From Kribbella albertanoniae (GTDB lineage: Bacteria > Actinomycetota > Actinomycetes > Propionibacteriales > Kribbellaceae): DNA of 34,063 nucleotides. Shown piece after piece: positions 16,517 to 22,720 of this stretch (the first letter of the stretch is position 1; every line of letters begins with the position of its first letter). The notes beneath the pieces were generated by a model. It saw only the letters and a list, made by a program, of their open reading frames with translations, searched no databases and was not told where the DNA came from. The stretch lies in contig NZ_SMKA01000064.1 in assembly GCF_004348455.1 (NCBI RefSeq), positions 1 through 34,063 on the forward strand. The letters run 5' to 3'. The translations under genes were made by a program, and so were the position numbers.

Positions 16517-16590
16517 TTGAACGGTGTGCAAGTTGCTTGAACAGTGTGCAGGACAACTTGAACAGCGGTCAAGTCCTGCACAACGTTCAA
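16517..16590. promoter_or_regulatory. Repeated operator sites between DHA2 pump and TetR regulator
   Basis: The 118-bp gap holds three related 14-mers: TTGAACGGTGTGCA (16517-16530), TTGAACAGTGTGCA (16537-16550, exactly 20 bp further on) and, inverted, TGCACAACGTTCAA (16577-16590, one mismatch to the first). In the middle CTTGAACAGCGGTCAAG (16557-16573) is another dyad. The arms GTGCAGGAC (16545-16553) and GTCCTGCAC (16573-16581) add a further long inverted repeat. This density of dyads in a divergent TetR/efflux gap strongly suggests binding of the TetR protein. Confidence 0.7.
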
Positions 16591-16611
16591 CTCATCCGGT
16601 AGGCTGCCGGT

Positions 16612-17343
16612 ATGGCGAGCGAGGAATACCCATCGGTCTGGACCCGGCCCAAGCGCAACCGGCGGCGCGAGCAGCCCGCGCTCAGCCAGGAGCAGATCGT
16701 CGCCGCGGCGATCAAACTGCTCGACGCCAACGGCATCGAGGCGCTCACCATGCGCAAACTCGGCGCCGAGCTGGGCGCGGTCGCCACCGCGGTCTACTGG
16801 CACGTCGCGAACAAGGACGAGCTGATCGAGCTCGTCGTCGACCACGTGTACGGCGAGATCGACGTACCGGAGATCTCCTCGCCGGACGAGTGGCGCGCCG
16901 CCGTGACCGTCTTCGCGCAGAACTTCCGGAACACGATCCTGCGGCATCCGTGGCTGGGCTCGACGCTGGCCGATGTCGGCGTCACCCTGCTCGGCCCGAA
17001 CATGCTCGCCTCCTCGGACCGCACGCTCGGCCTCTACCAGGCCGCCGGCTTCGGGCTCCGGGAGGCGAATCACGCCTCGACCACCGTGCTCAGCCACGTC
17101 GTCGGCCTGGCCGCGACCGAGGCCGCGACGATCAGCAAGATGAAGCGCAGCGGCCTGTCCGAGCAGGAGTGGATGGCCAAGGTCTGGCCCGCCGCCGAAC
17201 AAGCCGCCGAGCCCTACCCGCGCCTCAAGGCCTTGTACGCCGAGTACACGAGCAGCTCGGCCGCCGACAACGGCGACGAGGTCTTCGACTACGGCCTGGC
17301 CTGCGTCCTCGACGGCCTCGAGGCCCGCCTCCTCAAGGCTTGA
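16612..17343 (+). CDS. TetR-family transcriptional regulator (TetR_C type)
   Basis: A 243-residue TetR repressor. The DNA-binding helix-turn-helix (about residues 27-70) contains QIVAAAIKLLDANGIEALTMRKLGAELGAVATAVYWHVANKDELI; the AVYWHV recognition helix matches the TetR/TetR_C subgroup. The C-terminal ligand domain (about 85-235) resembles that of tetracycline-repressor relatives. ATG 16612 starts the family domain at the normal distance. It is divergent from the DHA2 pump, and the gap carries several dyads, so autorepression and repression of pump and peptidase are likely, with release by a pump substrate. Its last 11 nt overlap the convergent P450 gene. Confidence 0.93.
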   Translation: MASEEYPSVWTRPKRNRRREQPALSQEQIVAAAIKLLDANGIEALTMRKLGAELGAVATAVYWHVANKDELIELVVDHVYGEIDVPEISSPDEWRAAVTVFAQNFRNTILRHPWLGSTLADVGVTLLGPNMLASSDRTLGLYQAAGFGLREANHASTTVLSHVVGLAATEAATISKMKRSGLSEQEWMAKVWPAAEQAAEPYPRLKALYAEYTSSSAADNGDEVFDYGLACVLDGLEARLLKA

Positions 17344-18673
17344 GGTTCTGCCAGAAGCGTTCGAGGGGCGCGGTCGAGTCCCGCACGGCAGATCCGAGCG
17401 GCTGCATGCGCATCAGGACCGGCCCTCGGGGCGCGGCGACGACTCCACCGGTCATGTGATGCCGCAGGTGGTCGGTGAGGAGCTCCGGTACGCCGGTCTC
17501 CAGCAGCAGCTCGAACGTCGTACGGATCTGCATCTCGGCGAACGCTGCGCCCAGGCAGCGGCGGGCTCCGGCGCCGTACGGGAAGAACTCGAACGGGGTC
17601 GGCTTCACAGTCGCCCAGCGGCTCGGGTCGAACTCGTGGGGCCGATCGAAGACCTGTGGATCGCGGTGCTCGAGATAGGTGGACAGGAACAGCAGGGCTC
17701 CGCGTGGGATCCAGGTGCCTTGGATATCGACGTCGCGCACGACCCGCCGGGGTAGCGACATCGGCACCGTCGGCATCAGGCGCTGCGTCTCCTTGATCAC
17801 CGAGCCCAGCTCGTCCTGGGCGTGCCCACCGGCGAGGGCGATCAACGACCACGCCATCGTCACCGACGTCGTCAGATAGCCGGAAGCGAGCATGCCGTGC
17901 AACTCGCCGATGATCTCGCTCGTCGAGAGCCGACGGCCGTCCTCCTCGGTGGCGTGACACAGGATCGAGAGTGCGTCCGCCCGCGGCTCCTCGTCGCGGT
18001 TGGCGTCGATCAGCGCGGACACGTCGCGGTGCACATCTTCGACCAACCGCAACCAACGCCCGTACGGCGTCCGCCGGCCGAACTTGAACAGGAACACCCG
18101 CGGATCCATCGTCGTCACGAGCAACTGGGTGACGCGCTCACTCAGCTCGGCGTTCGCGTCGTCGAGGCCGATCAGGCAGGCGAGCATGTTCGCGTTCGTC
18201 AGCCGGTCGAGCTCGGCGACCAGATCGAAGGTCTCACCCGTCGGCCGGGCGAACCGGGACCGCTCGAAGTTCCGGATGAAGACCTTCTCGTAGCTGTGCA
18301 GGGCCGACCGATGCATGATCGGCATCAGCAGTTTGCGGGATCGGACGTGCCGCGGACCGTTCAGGGTCGCGGTCGCGTCGAACAGCGTCGAGTACGGCTG
18401 CCCGGTCGGGAGCGCGAGTGGACCGTCACTCAGATGCTCGAACGTGGTGACGTCGCCGAGCACCTGCTTGGTCACCGCGCTCCCCCGGACGGCGACGATC
18501 GAGGCGTTGCCCAGCGTCACACCGACGACCGGGACATCGCCGTACGACGCCAGCCGCGTCCGCGAGTAATCGACCTGGCCCATCCAGAAGCGGAGGTTGT
18601 TCAGGTGTGCCGACCCCGACGGACCCGGGATGTCGGCTCGCAGCGTGGCGTCGTACAGGCGGTTCGATCCCAT
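17333..18673 (-). CDS. Cytochrome P450
   Basis: A 446-residue bacterial P450 monooxygenase. The haem-binding loop is FFPYGAGARRCLG with Cys373 as thiolate ligand. The K-helix ExxR motif is E295-T-Q-R298, followed by SLPRRVVRDVDIQGTWIPRG. The I-helix oxygen-activation region is LASGYLTTSVTMAW, close to the usual (A/G)GxxTT/S. The PERF-like segment is DPSRW. The enzyme should be functional and soluble with external redox partners, none of which are encoded nearby. ATG 18673 lacks a good Shine-Dalgarno, so it may be leaderless or weakly translated. Substrate cannot be inferred. It lies downstream of yidC on the same strand, 71 bp after that stop, and its end overlaps the convergent TetR gene by 11 nt. 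Confidence 0.94.
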   Translation of the reverse strand: MGSNRLYDATLRADIPGPSGSAHLNNLRFWMGQVDYSRTRLASYGDVPVVGVTLGNASIVAVRGSAVTKQVLGDVTTFEHLSDGPLALPTGQPYSTLFDATATLNGPRHVRSRKLLMPIMHRSALHSYEKVFIRNFERSRFARPTGETFDLVAELDRLTNANMLACLIGLDDANAELSERVTQLLVTTMDPRVFLFKFGRRTPYGRWLRLVEDVHRDVSALIDANRDEEPRADALSILCHATEEDGRRLSTSEIIGELHGMLASGYLTTSVTMAWSLIALAGGHAQDELGSVIKETQRLMPTVPMSLPRRVVRDVDIQGTWIPRGALLFLSTYLEHRDPQVFDRPHEFDPSRWATVKPTPFEFFPYGAGARRCLGAAFAEMQIRTTFELLLETGVPELLTDHLRHHMTGGVVAAPRGPVLMRMQPLGSAVRDSTAPLERFWQNLKP

Positions 18674-18744
18674 TTTCGCAGTGTTGCGCTGACGGTGGCC
18701 CTAGGCAACCAAATGCACTCCGGGCTGGCCATTCGTGCAACAGG

Positions 18745-19422
18745 TCAGCGTTGCAGGACAGTGCGTTCGACGACGGTCCACGTGGTGGTGGTCAGCAGAT
18801 ACAGCCCGGCGGCGAGCGGCACGAAGGCCACCGTGAGCACCGTGCCGTACGGCAACCAGCGCGCTAGCCGACGGGTCAGCGGCGTGGCGGACTCGTCCAG
18901 CTGCCGCAGCGCGAGGCGTGCCGAGAACCACGCCACCACAGCAAGCAGTACGGCGAGCACCAGGAACCCCGGGGTCGCAGCGAACACTGGCCAGTGCAGA
19001 CCGAGCGGTGCGCCGAGCAACGTGCCGCTGATCAGCTGGTTGGTCTCACCCCCGACCAGCGCGCGGGAGAACAGCGTGTACATCAGCCAGAAGAAGGGCA
19101 GCTGCGCGAACATCGGCAGCATGCCGGCGAAGAGCGTCGTACCGTGCTCGGTCTGCAGTTTGGCCAGCTCGCGCTGCAAACGCTCCGGATTGTCGCGATG
19201 GCGCTCGGTGAGTTTCTTCATGTGCGGCATCAGTGCCGCACGGGCCTTCAGCCCGCGATGGGCACGCACGCTGAGTGGCAGCAGACAGAGCCGGACCAGC
19301 AAGGTGCAGGCCACGATCGCGATGACGGCTGCCCAGGAGCCGGTCAGTGGCTGCAGGACGGAGACGAGAGAAGACAGCAGGTAATAGGCACCGGAAACCG
19401 GTGCCTCCAGGAACGAAGGCAC
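18745..19422 (-). CDS. yidC: YidC/Oxa1-family membrane protein insertase, second paralogue type
   Basis: A short (225-residue) YidC. Five membrane helices are expected. Helix 1 ends in TLLVRLCLLPLSVRAHRG, which carries the conserved groove Arg. The charged coiled cytoplasmic hairpin MPHMKKLTERHRDNPERLQRELAKLQ follows, then the FAGMLPMFAQLPFFWLMYTLF segment. YidC inserts and folds inner-membrane proteins alone or with SecYEG. Actinobacteria normally keep a main yidC near oriC with rnpA and jag; the different neighbours here (sigma factor, arrest-peptide-like ORF) mark this as a separate copy. I chose GTG 19422 because GGAG lies six bases upstream. TTG 19434, inside that ribosome-binding site, is much less likely. 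Translation is probably controlled by the upstream peptide. Confidence 0.9.
   Translation of the reverse strand: MPSFLEAPVSGAYYLLSSLVSVLQPLTGSWAAVIAIVACTLLVRLCLLPLSVRAHRGLKARAALMPHMKKLTERHRDNPERLQRELAKLQTEHGTTLFAGMLPMFAQLPFFWLMYTLFSRALVGGETNQLISGTLLGAPLGLHWPVFAATPGFLVLAVLLAVVAWFSARLALRQLDESATPLTRRLARWLPYGTVLTVAFVPLAAGLYLLTTTTWTVVERTVLQR
19386..19406 (-). promoter_or_regulatory. Hairpin just inside the yidC coding region
   Basis: AGGCACCGG at 19386-19394 and CCGGTGCCT at 19398-19406 form a perfect 9-bp GC-rich stem with a three-base loop. On the yidC mRNA it begins about 16 nt after the start codon, within codons 6-12. Such a strong early hairpin can slow initiation or hold a ribosome near the start. 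Its role is not known. Confidence 0.5.
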
Positions 19423-19428
19423 AACGAA

Positions 19429-19486
19429 CTCCAAGAGTGAGAAGGATCAGGTAGCGAGAAACTCGCTACTGTCCCGGGGCTCTTGG
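19429..19486 (-). promoter_or_regulatory. RNA switch region: arrest-motif codons pair with yidC Shine-Dalgarno
   Basis: On the minus-strand mRNA, CCAAGAG (19486-19480) codes for Pro79-Arg80 and the first base of Ala81 of the small peptide. It is exactly complementary to CTCTTGG (19437-19431), whose last two bases are the first two of the GGAG ribosome-binding site of yidC (19432-19429). Between them sits a perfect 8-bp hairpin, GTAGCGAG-TTT-CTCGCTAC (19469-19451), that contains the peptide's TAG stop codon. A ribosome halted at the RAPG codons (19483-19472) would cover CCAAGAG and the 5' arm of the hairpin, opening both structures and freeing the ribosome-binding site. This is the same logic as MifM/yidC2 in Bacillus subtilis. 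The pairing is seen directly; function is inference. Confidence 0.65.
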
Positions 19487-19720
19487 TCTCGGCCGTCCGG
19501 CGGCGTCCGGATCACGGAGCCGGAGGAACGCGGTGCGCTCGGCGCGGTCGCGGACCGAGGCGGCGCGCGCGAGCAGCGGTGCCGGGGTCGGTGCCGCGGA
19601 GCGGGCGACCAGCAGCACGGCCAACAGCAAGGCCGCCGCCGTGAACACGGCGGCGGCCAGAGATGCCGTATCGAGGACAGGGATCACCAGCGCAAGCGCA
19701 CTGGCCATCAACTGTCCCAT
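19466..19720 (-). CDS. Candidate ApcA-type translation arrest peptide (small membrane protein, DUF6412-like)
   Basis: An 84-residue protein. An N-terminal hydrophobic region (about residues 4-42, one long or two short membrane helices around IPVLDTASLAAAVFTAAALLLAVLL) is followed by a 40-residue Arg/Pro/Ala-rich tail that ends in R80-A81-P82-G83-Q84-stop. RAPP/RAPG motifs are the stalling signatures of the actinobacterial and proteobacterial arrest peptides ApcA, ApdA and ApdP, which are encoded upstream of yidC or secDF (from memory). The distance from membrane segment to motif matches the ribosome tunnel length, so insertion of the helix could pull on the stalled chain. The gene starts at ATG 19720, 4 nt after the sigma-factor stop, and ends 43 nt before the yidC GTG. 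NCBI-style annotation would probably be DUF6412. The stalling itself is not shown. Confidence 0.75.
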   Translation of the reverse strand: MGQLMASALALVIPVLDTASLAAAVFTAAALLLAVLLVARSAAPTPAPLLARAASVRDRAERTAFLRLRDPDAAGRPRPRAPGQ

Positions 19721-19724
19721 CCGA

Positions 19725-21050
19725 TCAGTCTAGATAGTCGCGCAGAACCTGCGAGCGCGACGGGTGCCGAAGCTTCGACATCGTCTTGGACTCGATCTGG
19801 CGGATCCGCTCGCGGGTGACGCCGTAGACCTTGCCGATCTCGTCCAGCGTCTTCGGCTGGCCGTCGGTCAGACCGAACCGCATCGAGACCACACCGGCCT
19901 CGCGCTCGGACAGCGTGTCCAGGACCGCGTGCAGCTGCTCCTGGAGCAGCGTGAACGAGACCGCCTCGGCCGGCACGATCGCCTCGGAGTCCTCGATCAG
20001 GTCGCCGAACTCGGAGTCGCCGTCCTCACCGAGCGGAGTGTGCAGGGAGATCGGCTCGCGGCCGTACTTCTGCACCTCGATGACCTTCTCCGGGGTCATG
20101 TCGAGCTCCTTGGCGAGCTCCTCCGGAGTGGGCTCGCGGCCCAGGTCCTGCAGCATCTGGCGCTGGACGCGGGCCAGCTTGTTGATGACCTCGACCATGT
20201 GCACCGGGATCCGGATGGTGCGGGCCTGGTCGGCCATCGCGCGGGTGATCGCCTGCCGGATCCACCAGGTGGCGTACGTCGAGAACTTGTAGCCCTTGGT
20301 GTAGTCGAACTTCTCGACCGCACGGATCAGACCGAGGTTGCCCTCCTGGATCAGGTCCAGGAACAGCATGCCGCGGCCGGTGTAGCGCTTGGCCAGCGAC
20401 ACCACCAGGCGCAGGTTGGCCTCGAGCAGGTGGTTCTTGGCGCGGCGGCCGTCCTCGGAGATCCACTCGTACTCGTCGCGGACCTTCTCCTTGAGCTTGT
20501 TCGCCTCGTCGCCGATCTGCTCCTCGGCGAACAGGCCGGCCTCGATCCGCTTCGCGAGCTCGACCTCCTGCTCGGCGTTCAGCAGCGGGACCTTGCCGAT
20601 CTGCTTCAGGTAGTCCTTGACCGGGTCCGCGGTGGCCCCGGCGACCATCACCTGCTGCTCGGGCTCGTCGGTCTCGTCGGCCTCGGACACGATGAAGCCC
20701 TGGTCCTCGGTGATCTCCTTCTCCAGGACCTTCACCGTGTCGGGCTTGAAGTCGGCGTCGTCGACCTCGTCGAGCGCACGCGGCTTACCCGTCTTGGGGT
20801 CGATCGCCAGTCCGGCCTCGGATACTGCCTTCTTGGCGGGCGCCTTCTTGGCGGCGGCCTTCTTCGCGGCGGGGATACCGTCCTCCTTGGTGCCGGCGGC
20901 CTTGACCGCAGCCTTCTTTGCGGCCGCCGCCTTCTTGGCAGCGGGGTCGGTCACTCGGGCGCTGGTCCTCGGAGCCGCGCTGCGGGCGGTAGCGGCGACC
21001 GCTGCCCGGGCTGACTCGGCGGGAACATTCTCGGACGAGCTGGACGACAC
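19725..21050 (-). CDS. sigA: Principal RNA polymerase sigma factor (SigA/HrdB/RpoD)
   Basis: A 441-residue group 1 sigma-70 factor. The N-terminal 95 residues are Ala/Lys-rich with repeated AAKKA blocks, typical of actinobacteria and histone H1-like in composition. They are followed by region 1.2 ([16 protein letters not shown]), region 2 ([37 protein letters not shown], -10 recognition), region 3 and region 4 ([20 protein letters not shown], -35 recognition). Conservation is essentially complete, so this is the housekeeping sigma factor directing most transcription. GTG 21050 has GAGAGG seven bases upstream. The small arrest-peptide-like gene begins 4 nt after its stop, which ties yidC transcription to the sigma-factor transcript unless an internal promoter exists. 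Confidence 0.97.
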   Translation of the reverse strand: MSSSSSENVPAESARAAVAATARSAAPRTSARVTDPAAKKAAAAKKAAVKAAGTKEDGIPAAKKAAAKKAPAKKAVSEAGLAIDPKTGKPRALDEVDDADFKPDTVKVLEKEITEDQGFIVSEADETDEPEQQVMVAGATADPVKDYLKQIGKVPLLNAEQEVELAKRIEAGLFAEEQIGDEANKLKEKVRDEYEWISEDGRRAKNHLLEANLRLVVSLAKRYTGRGMLFLDLIQEGNLGLIRAVEKFDYTKGYKFSTYATWWIRQAITRAMADQARTIRIPVHMVEVINKLARVQRQMLQDLGREPTPEELAKELDMTPEKVIEVQKYGREPISLHTPLGEDGDSEFGDLIEDSEAIVPAEAVSFTLLQEQLHAVLDTLSEREAGVVSMRFGLTDGQPKTLDEIGKVYGVTRERIRQIESKTMSKLRHPSRSQVLRDYLD

Positions 21051-21161
21051 GAAATACCTCTCGTCTGACGCAGGGTTTTGTACGACGTTCTGTGCTGGTA
21101 CAGCATGCTTTTAGGTACGGCTGTGTGCGGCGGCTCGCTGGTCAGGCGGCGACAACACTCC

Positions 21162-21167
21162 ATTGTA
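21162..21167 (-). promoter_or_regulatory. Candidate -10 element for the sigma-factor gene
   Basis: On the minus strand TACAAT occurs at 21167-21162, about 112 bp upstream of the GTG start and downstream of the terminator hairpin of the preceding operon. It matches the sigma-70 -10 consensus closely. No canonical -35 stands at the ideal distance, so the call is tentative. Confidence 0.35.
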
Positions 21168-21214
21168 ATCCGCAGACCAAGCCAAGGCGTTCCGCGACCC
21201 CCCGAAGACGGCCT

Positions 21215-21257
21215 CAGGCCTCCACCGGAGCGCACCAACGCGGCCGGTGGAGGCCTG
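21215..21257 (-). terminator. Strong hairpin terminator after the HhH-GPD gene
   Basis: CAGGCCTCCACCGG (21215-21228) and CCGGTGGAGGCCTG (21244-21257) form a perfect 14-bp stem with a 15-nt loop, starting 26 nt after the stop of the HhH-GPD gene. There is no U-tract, as is common in actinobacteria. It separates the stress-protein/HhH operon from the sigma-factor promoter region. Confidence 0.7.
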
Positions 21258-21283
21258 CTACCTGCACACTGTGTTCCGGCGTG

Positions 21284-21904
21284 CTAACCGTTCCTCGTCT
21301 GCCGCAACGGACGGGCGACCACCCGCTGCCGGCCGACCTGCTGCTCCTGCTTGAACTGCCGCACCTTCACCAGAGAAGCGACATCGATCACGTCCGCGAC
21401 CGACTTGAACGCGCCGTCCTCGCCGTACGGCTCGGAGGCCTCGCGCCAGCCGCGCGGCCGGACCTTCAGCTGCTTGCCGAGCAGCGCGACGAAGATCTTC
21501 GCCTTCTGCGCGCCGAACCCCGGCAGCGCCGACAGCCTGGCCAGCAGGTCGTCCCCGGACTTCACGTCGGACCACAGGCCCGACGCGTTACCGCCGTACT
21601 CCTCGTCGAGATGTTTGGCCAGGGTCTGGATCCGGGCCGCCATCGCGGTCGGGAACCGGTGCACCGCCGGCGGACCGGCGACGATCTCGACGAACGCGTC
21701 GGGATCGTAGTGTGCGACCGTGGTCGGGTCGAACGGGCCGGCCATCCGCTTGGCGATCGCGACCGGGCCCGCGAACGCGCGCTCCATCGGGATCTGCTGG
21801 TCGAGCAGCATGCCCACCAGCAGTGCGAACGGGTCCCTGCTCAGCATCTCGTCGGCGTCGGGCTGCTGTGCGAGGCACAGCTTCTTGCTGCGTGTCGAAG
21901 TCAC
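21284..21904 (-). CDS. HhH-GPD-type base-excision repair family protein (TIGR03252-like)
   Basis: A 206-residue actinobacterial HhH-GPD-family protein. The N-terminal helical part has FALLVGMLLDQQIPMERAFAGP, and the helix-hairpin-helix is LSALPGFGAQKAKIFVALLG. In active glycosylases such as endonuclease III a catalytic Asp follows about 18 residues after the hairpin (VDTHV). Here that position falls in KVRPRGWREASEPYG, with no obvious equivalent Asp, and no iron-sulphur cluster cysteines are present. DNA binding is likely and glycosylase activity uncertain. I chose GTG 21904 because it has GGAGGAG upstream, where those bases also encode the end of the universal stress protein gene. The two genes are 2 nt apart and form an operon. 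Confidence 0.85.
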   Translation of the reverse strand: MTSTRSKKLCLAQQPDADEMLSRDPFALLVGMLLDQQIPMERAFAGPVAIAKRMAGPFDPTTVAHYDPDAFVEIVAGPPAVHRFPTAMAARIQTLAKHLDEEYGGNASGLWSDVKSGDDLLARLSALPGFGAQKAKIFVALLGKQLKVRPRGWREASEPYGEDGAFKSVADVIDVASLVKVRQFKQEQQVGRQRVVARPLRQTRNG

Positions 21905-21906
21905 CC

Positions 21907-22320
21907 CTACTCCTCCCCTTCCTCGGCCTTGACGGCCAGCACCGGACACGGAGCATCGAGCAGCACCCGCTGGGCGTTGCTGCCGAGGATGAGCTTGCCG
22001 ACCGGTGACCGGCGCCTCAGGCCGATCACGATGAACTCCGCATGTACCTGCTCGGCGACGGCCACCAGGTCCTCCGCCGGATCGAGTCCACGCACGAGCT
22101 GCCGCACCTCGTAGGGCACGCCGGTCGAGTCGAGCTGCTCCCGAACCTCCGTCAAAGCGGCATCACTCGCCGCGGCCTCGTCGCTGTCGAAGGTGCGACC
22201 ACCGCGGTGCGAGTTCACCACCACCAGTTTGGCGTCGCGCAGCGTCGCCTCTTCGGCCGCTCGCCTGAGGGCGGCACGGCCCTCGGCCTTCGGCACATAT
22301 CCCACGACGATGGTCGTCAT
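21907..22320 (-). CDS. Universal stress protein (UspA family)
   Basis: A 137-residue single UspA domain. It starts MTTIVVGYVPKAEGRAAL, with the expected first strand and nucleotide-binding acidic turn replaced by GYVP. The C-terminal nucleotide-loop region is GLRRRSPVGKLILGSNAQRVLLDAPCPVLAV, close to the G-x2-G-x9-G-S pattern but with Arg at the second Gly. ATP binding is therefore likely but not certain. Usp proteins are made in stress or growth arrest and their molecular roles vary. ATG 22320 is preceded by GAGGTGAGGC, a good ribosome-binding site. Upstream lies a 400-bp gap with several palindromes that may hold its control sites. The HhH-GPD gene follows after 2 nt. Confidence 0.92.
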   Translation of the reverse strand: MTTIVVGYVPKAEGRAALRRAAEEATLRDAKLVVVNSHRGGRTFDSDEAAASDAALTEVREQLDSTGVPYEVRQLVRGLDPAEDLVAVAEQVHAEFIVIGLRRRSPVGKLILGSNAQRVLLDAPCPVLAVKAEEGEE

Positions 22321-22720
22321 CGCCCTGCCTCACCTCCGGGTGTCAATGTCGACCCGTTCCGAACGATACTGCTCCCGGCCTGAGTCGGCATCCGCTGCCA
22401 TAACACCACCTGGTGTCGCACTTGCCAGCTGGCGTGTCGCGGTCGGCCGATCGTCGAGCGGGTAGTACTCCGGTACCGGTGCAGCCGTCGCGACGACCGC
22501 TACGCCGGTGCCCGAGTACTACCCGCGGCGGGACGCTCTAACCTTCCGGTTGCCACACCTTTGCAGGGCTGTCACCCAACGCGCCACCCCTGTAGGCCGG
22601 GTCGTTATCGAACTCGTCCACCCAGTTGCCCTGGGCAAGATCGCCGGTTCCGCCCGGCTGACCGTGGTTCCGCGCTCCCCCGAGCGTGTTGTCCACCGTT
22701 GTCTAGCTCGCTAATCCGGT
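22321..22720. promoter_or_regulatory. 400-bp gene-free gap rich in palindromes, upstream of the stress protein
   Basis: No frame here looks coding; the short plus-strand frame at 22508-22714 lacks a ribosome-binding site and any recognisable sequence. The gap instead contains ACACCACCTGGTGT (22403-22416), GCCAGCTGGC (22424-22433), CGTCGCGACG (22486-22495) and a long inverted repeat at 22458-22526. It lies between the end of the glutamate-cysteine ligase gene and the start of the stress-protein gene, both on the minus strand, so it should hold the stress-protein promoter and its operators. Confidence 0.5.
22458..22526. repeat. Long inverted repeat with 22-bp arms
   Basis: The arms at 22458-22479 and 22505-22526 (core GCGGGTAGTACTC and GAGTACTACCCGC) match at 20 of 22 positions. 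They are separated by 25 bp that contain another palindrome, CGTCGCGACG. It could form a large RNA hairpin or cruciform, act as a terminator for the upstream ligase gene, or bind a dimeric regulator ahead of the stress-protein gene. No U-tract follows on either strand. Confidence 0.6.

Noticed and set aside
15172..17202. 676-residue minus-strand frame across the pump and TetR genes
   Set aside because: Arg/Asp-rich out-of-frame translation of high-GC coding sequence, covering an operator region.
19423..19434. TTG 19434 as the yidC start
   Set aside because: It lies within the GGAG-containing ribosome-binding site of GTG 19422 and has no such site of its own.
19725..20014. Plus-strand long frames opposite the sigma factor
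   Set aside because: Leu/Asp-rich mirror of sigma factor codons with no family features.
22508..22714. 68-residue plus-strand frame in the 400-bp gap
   Set aside because: It starts inside the large inverted repeat, with no ribosome-binding site and no recognisable sequence.
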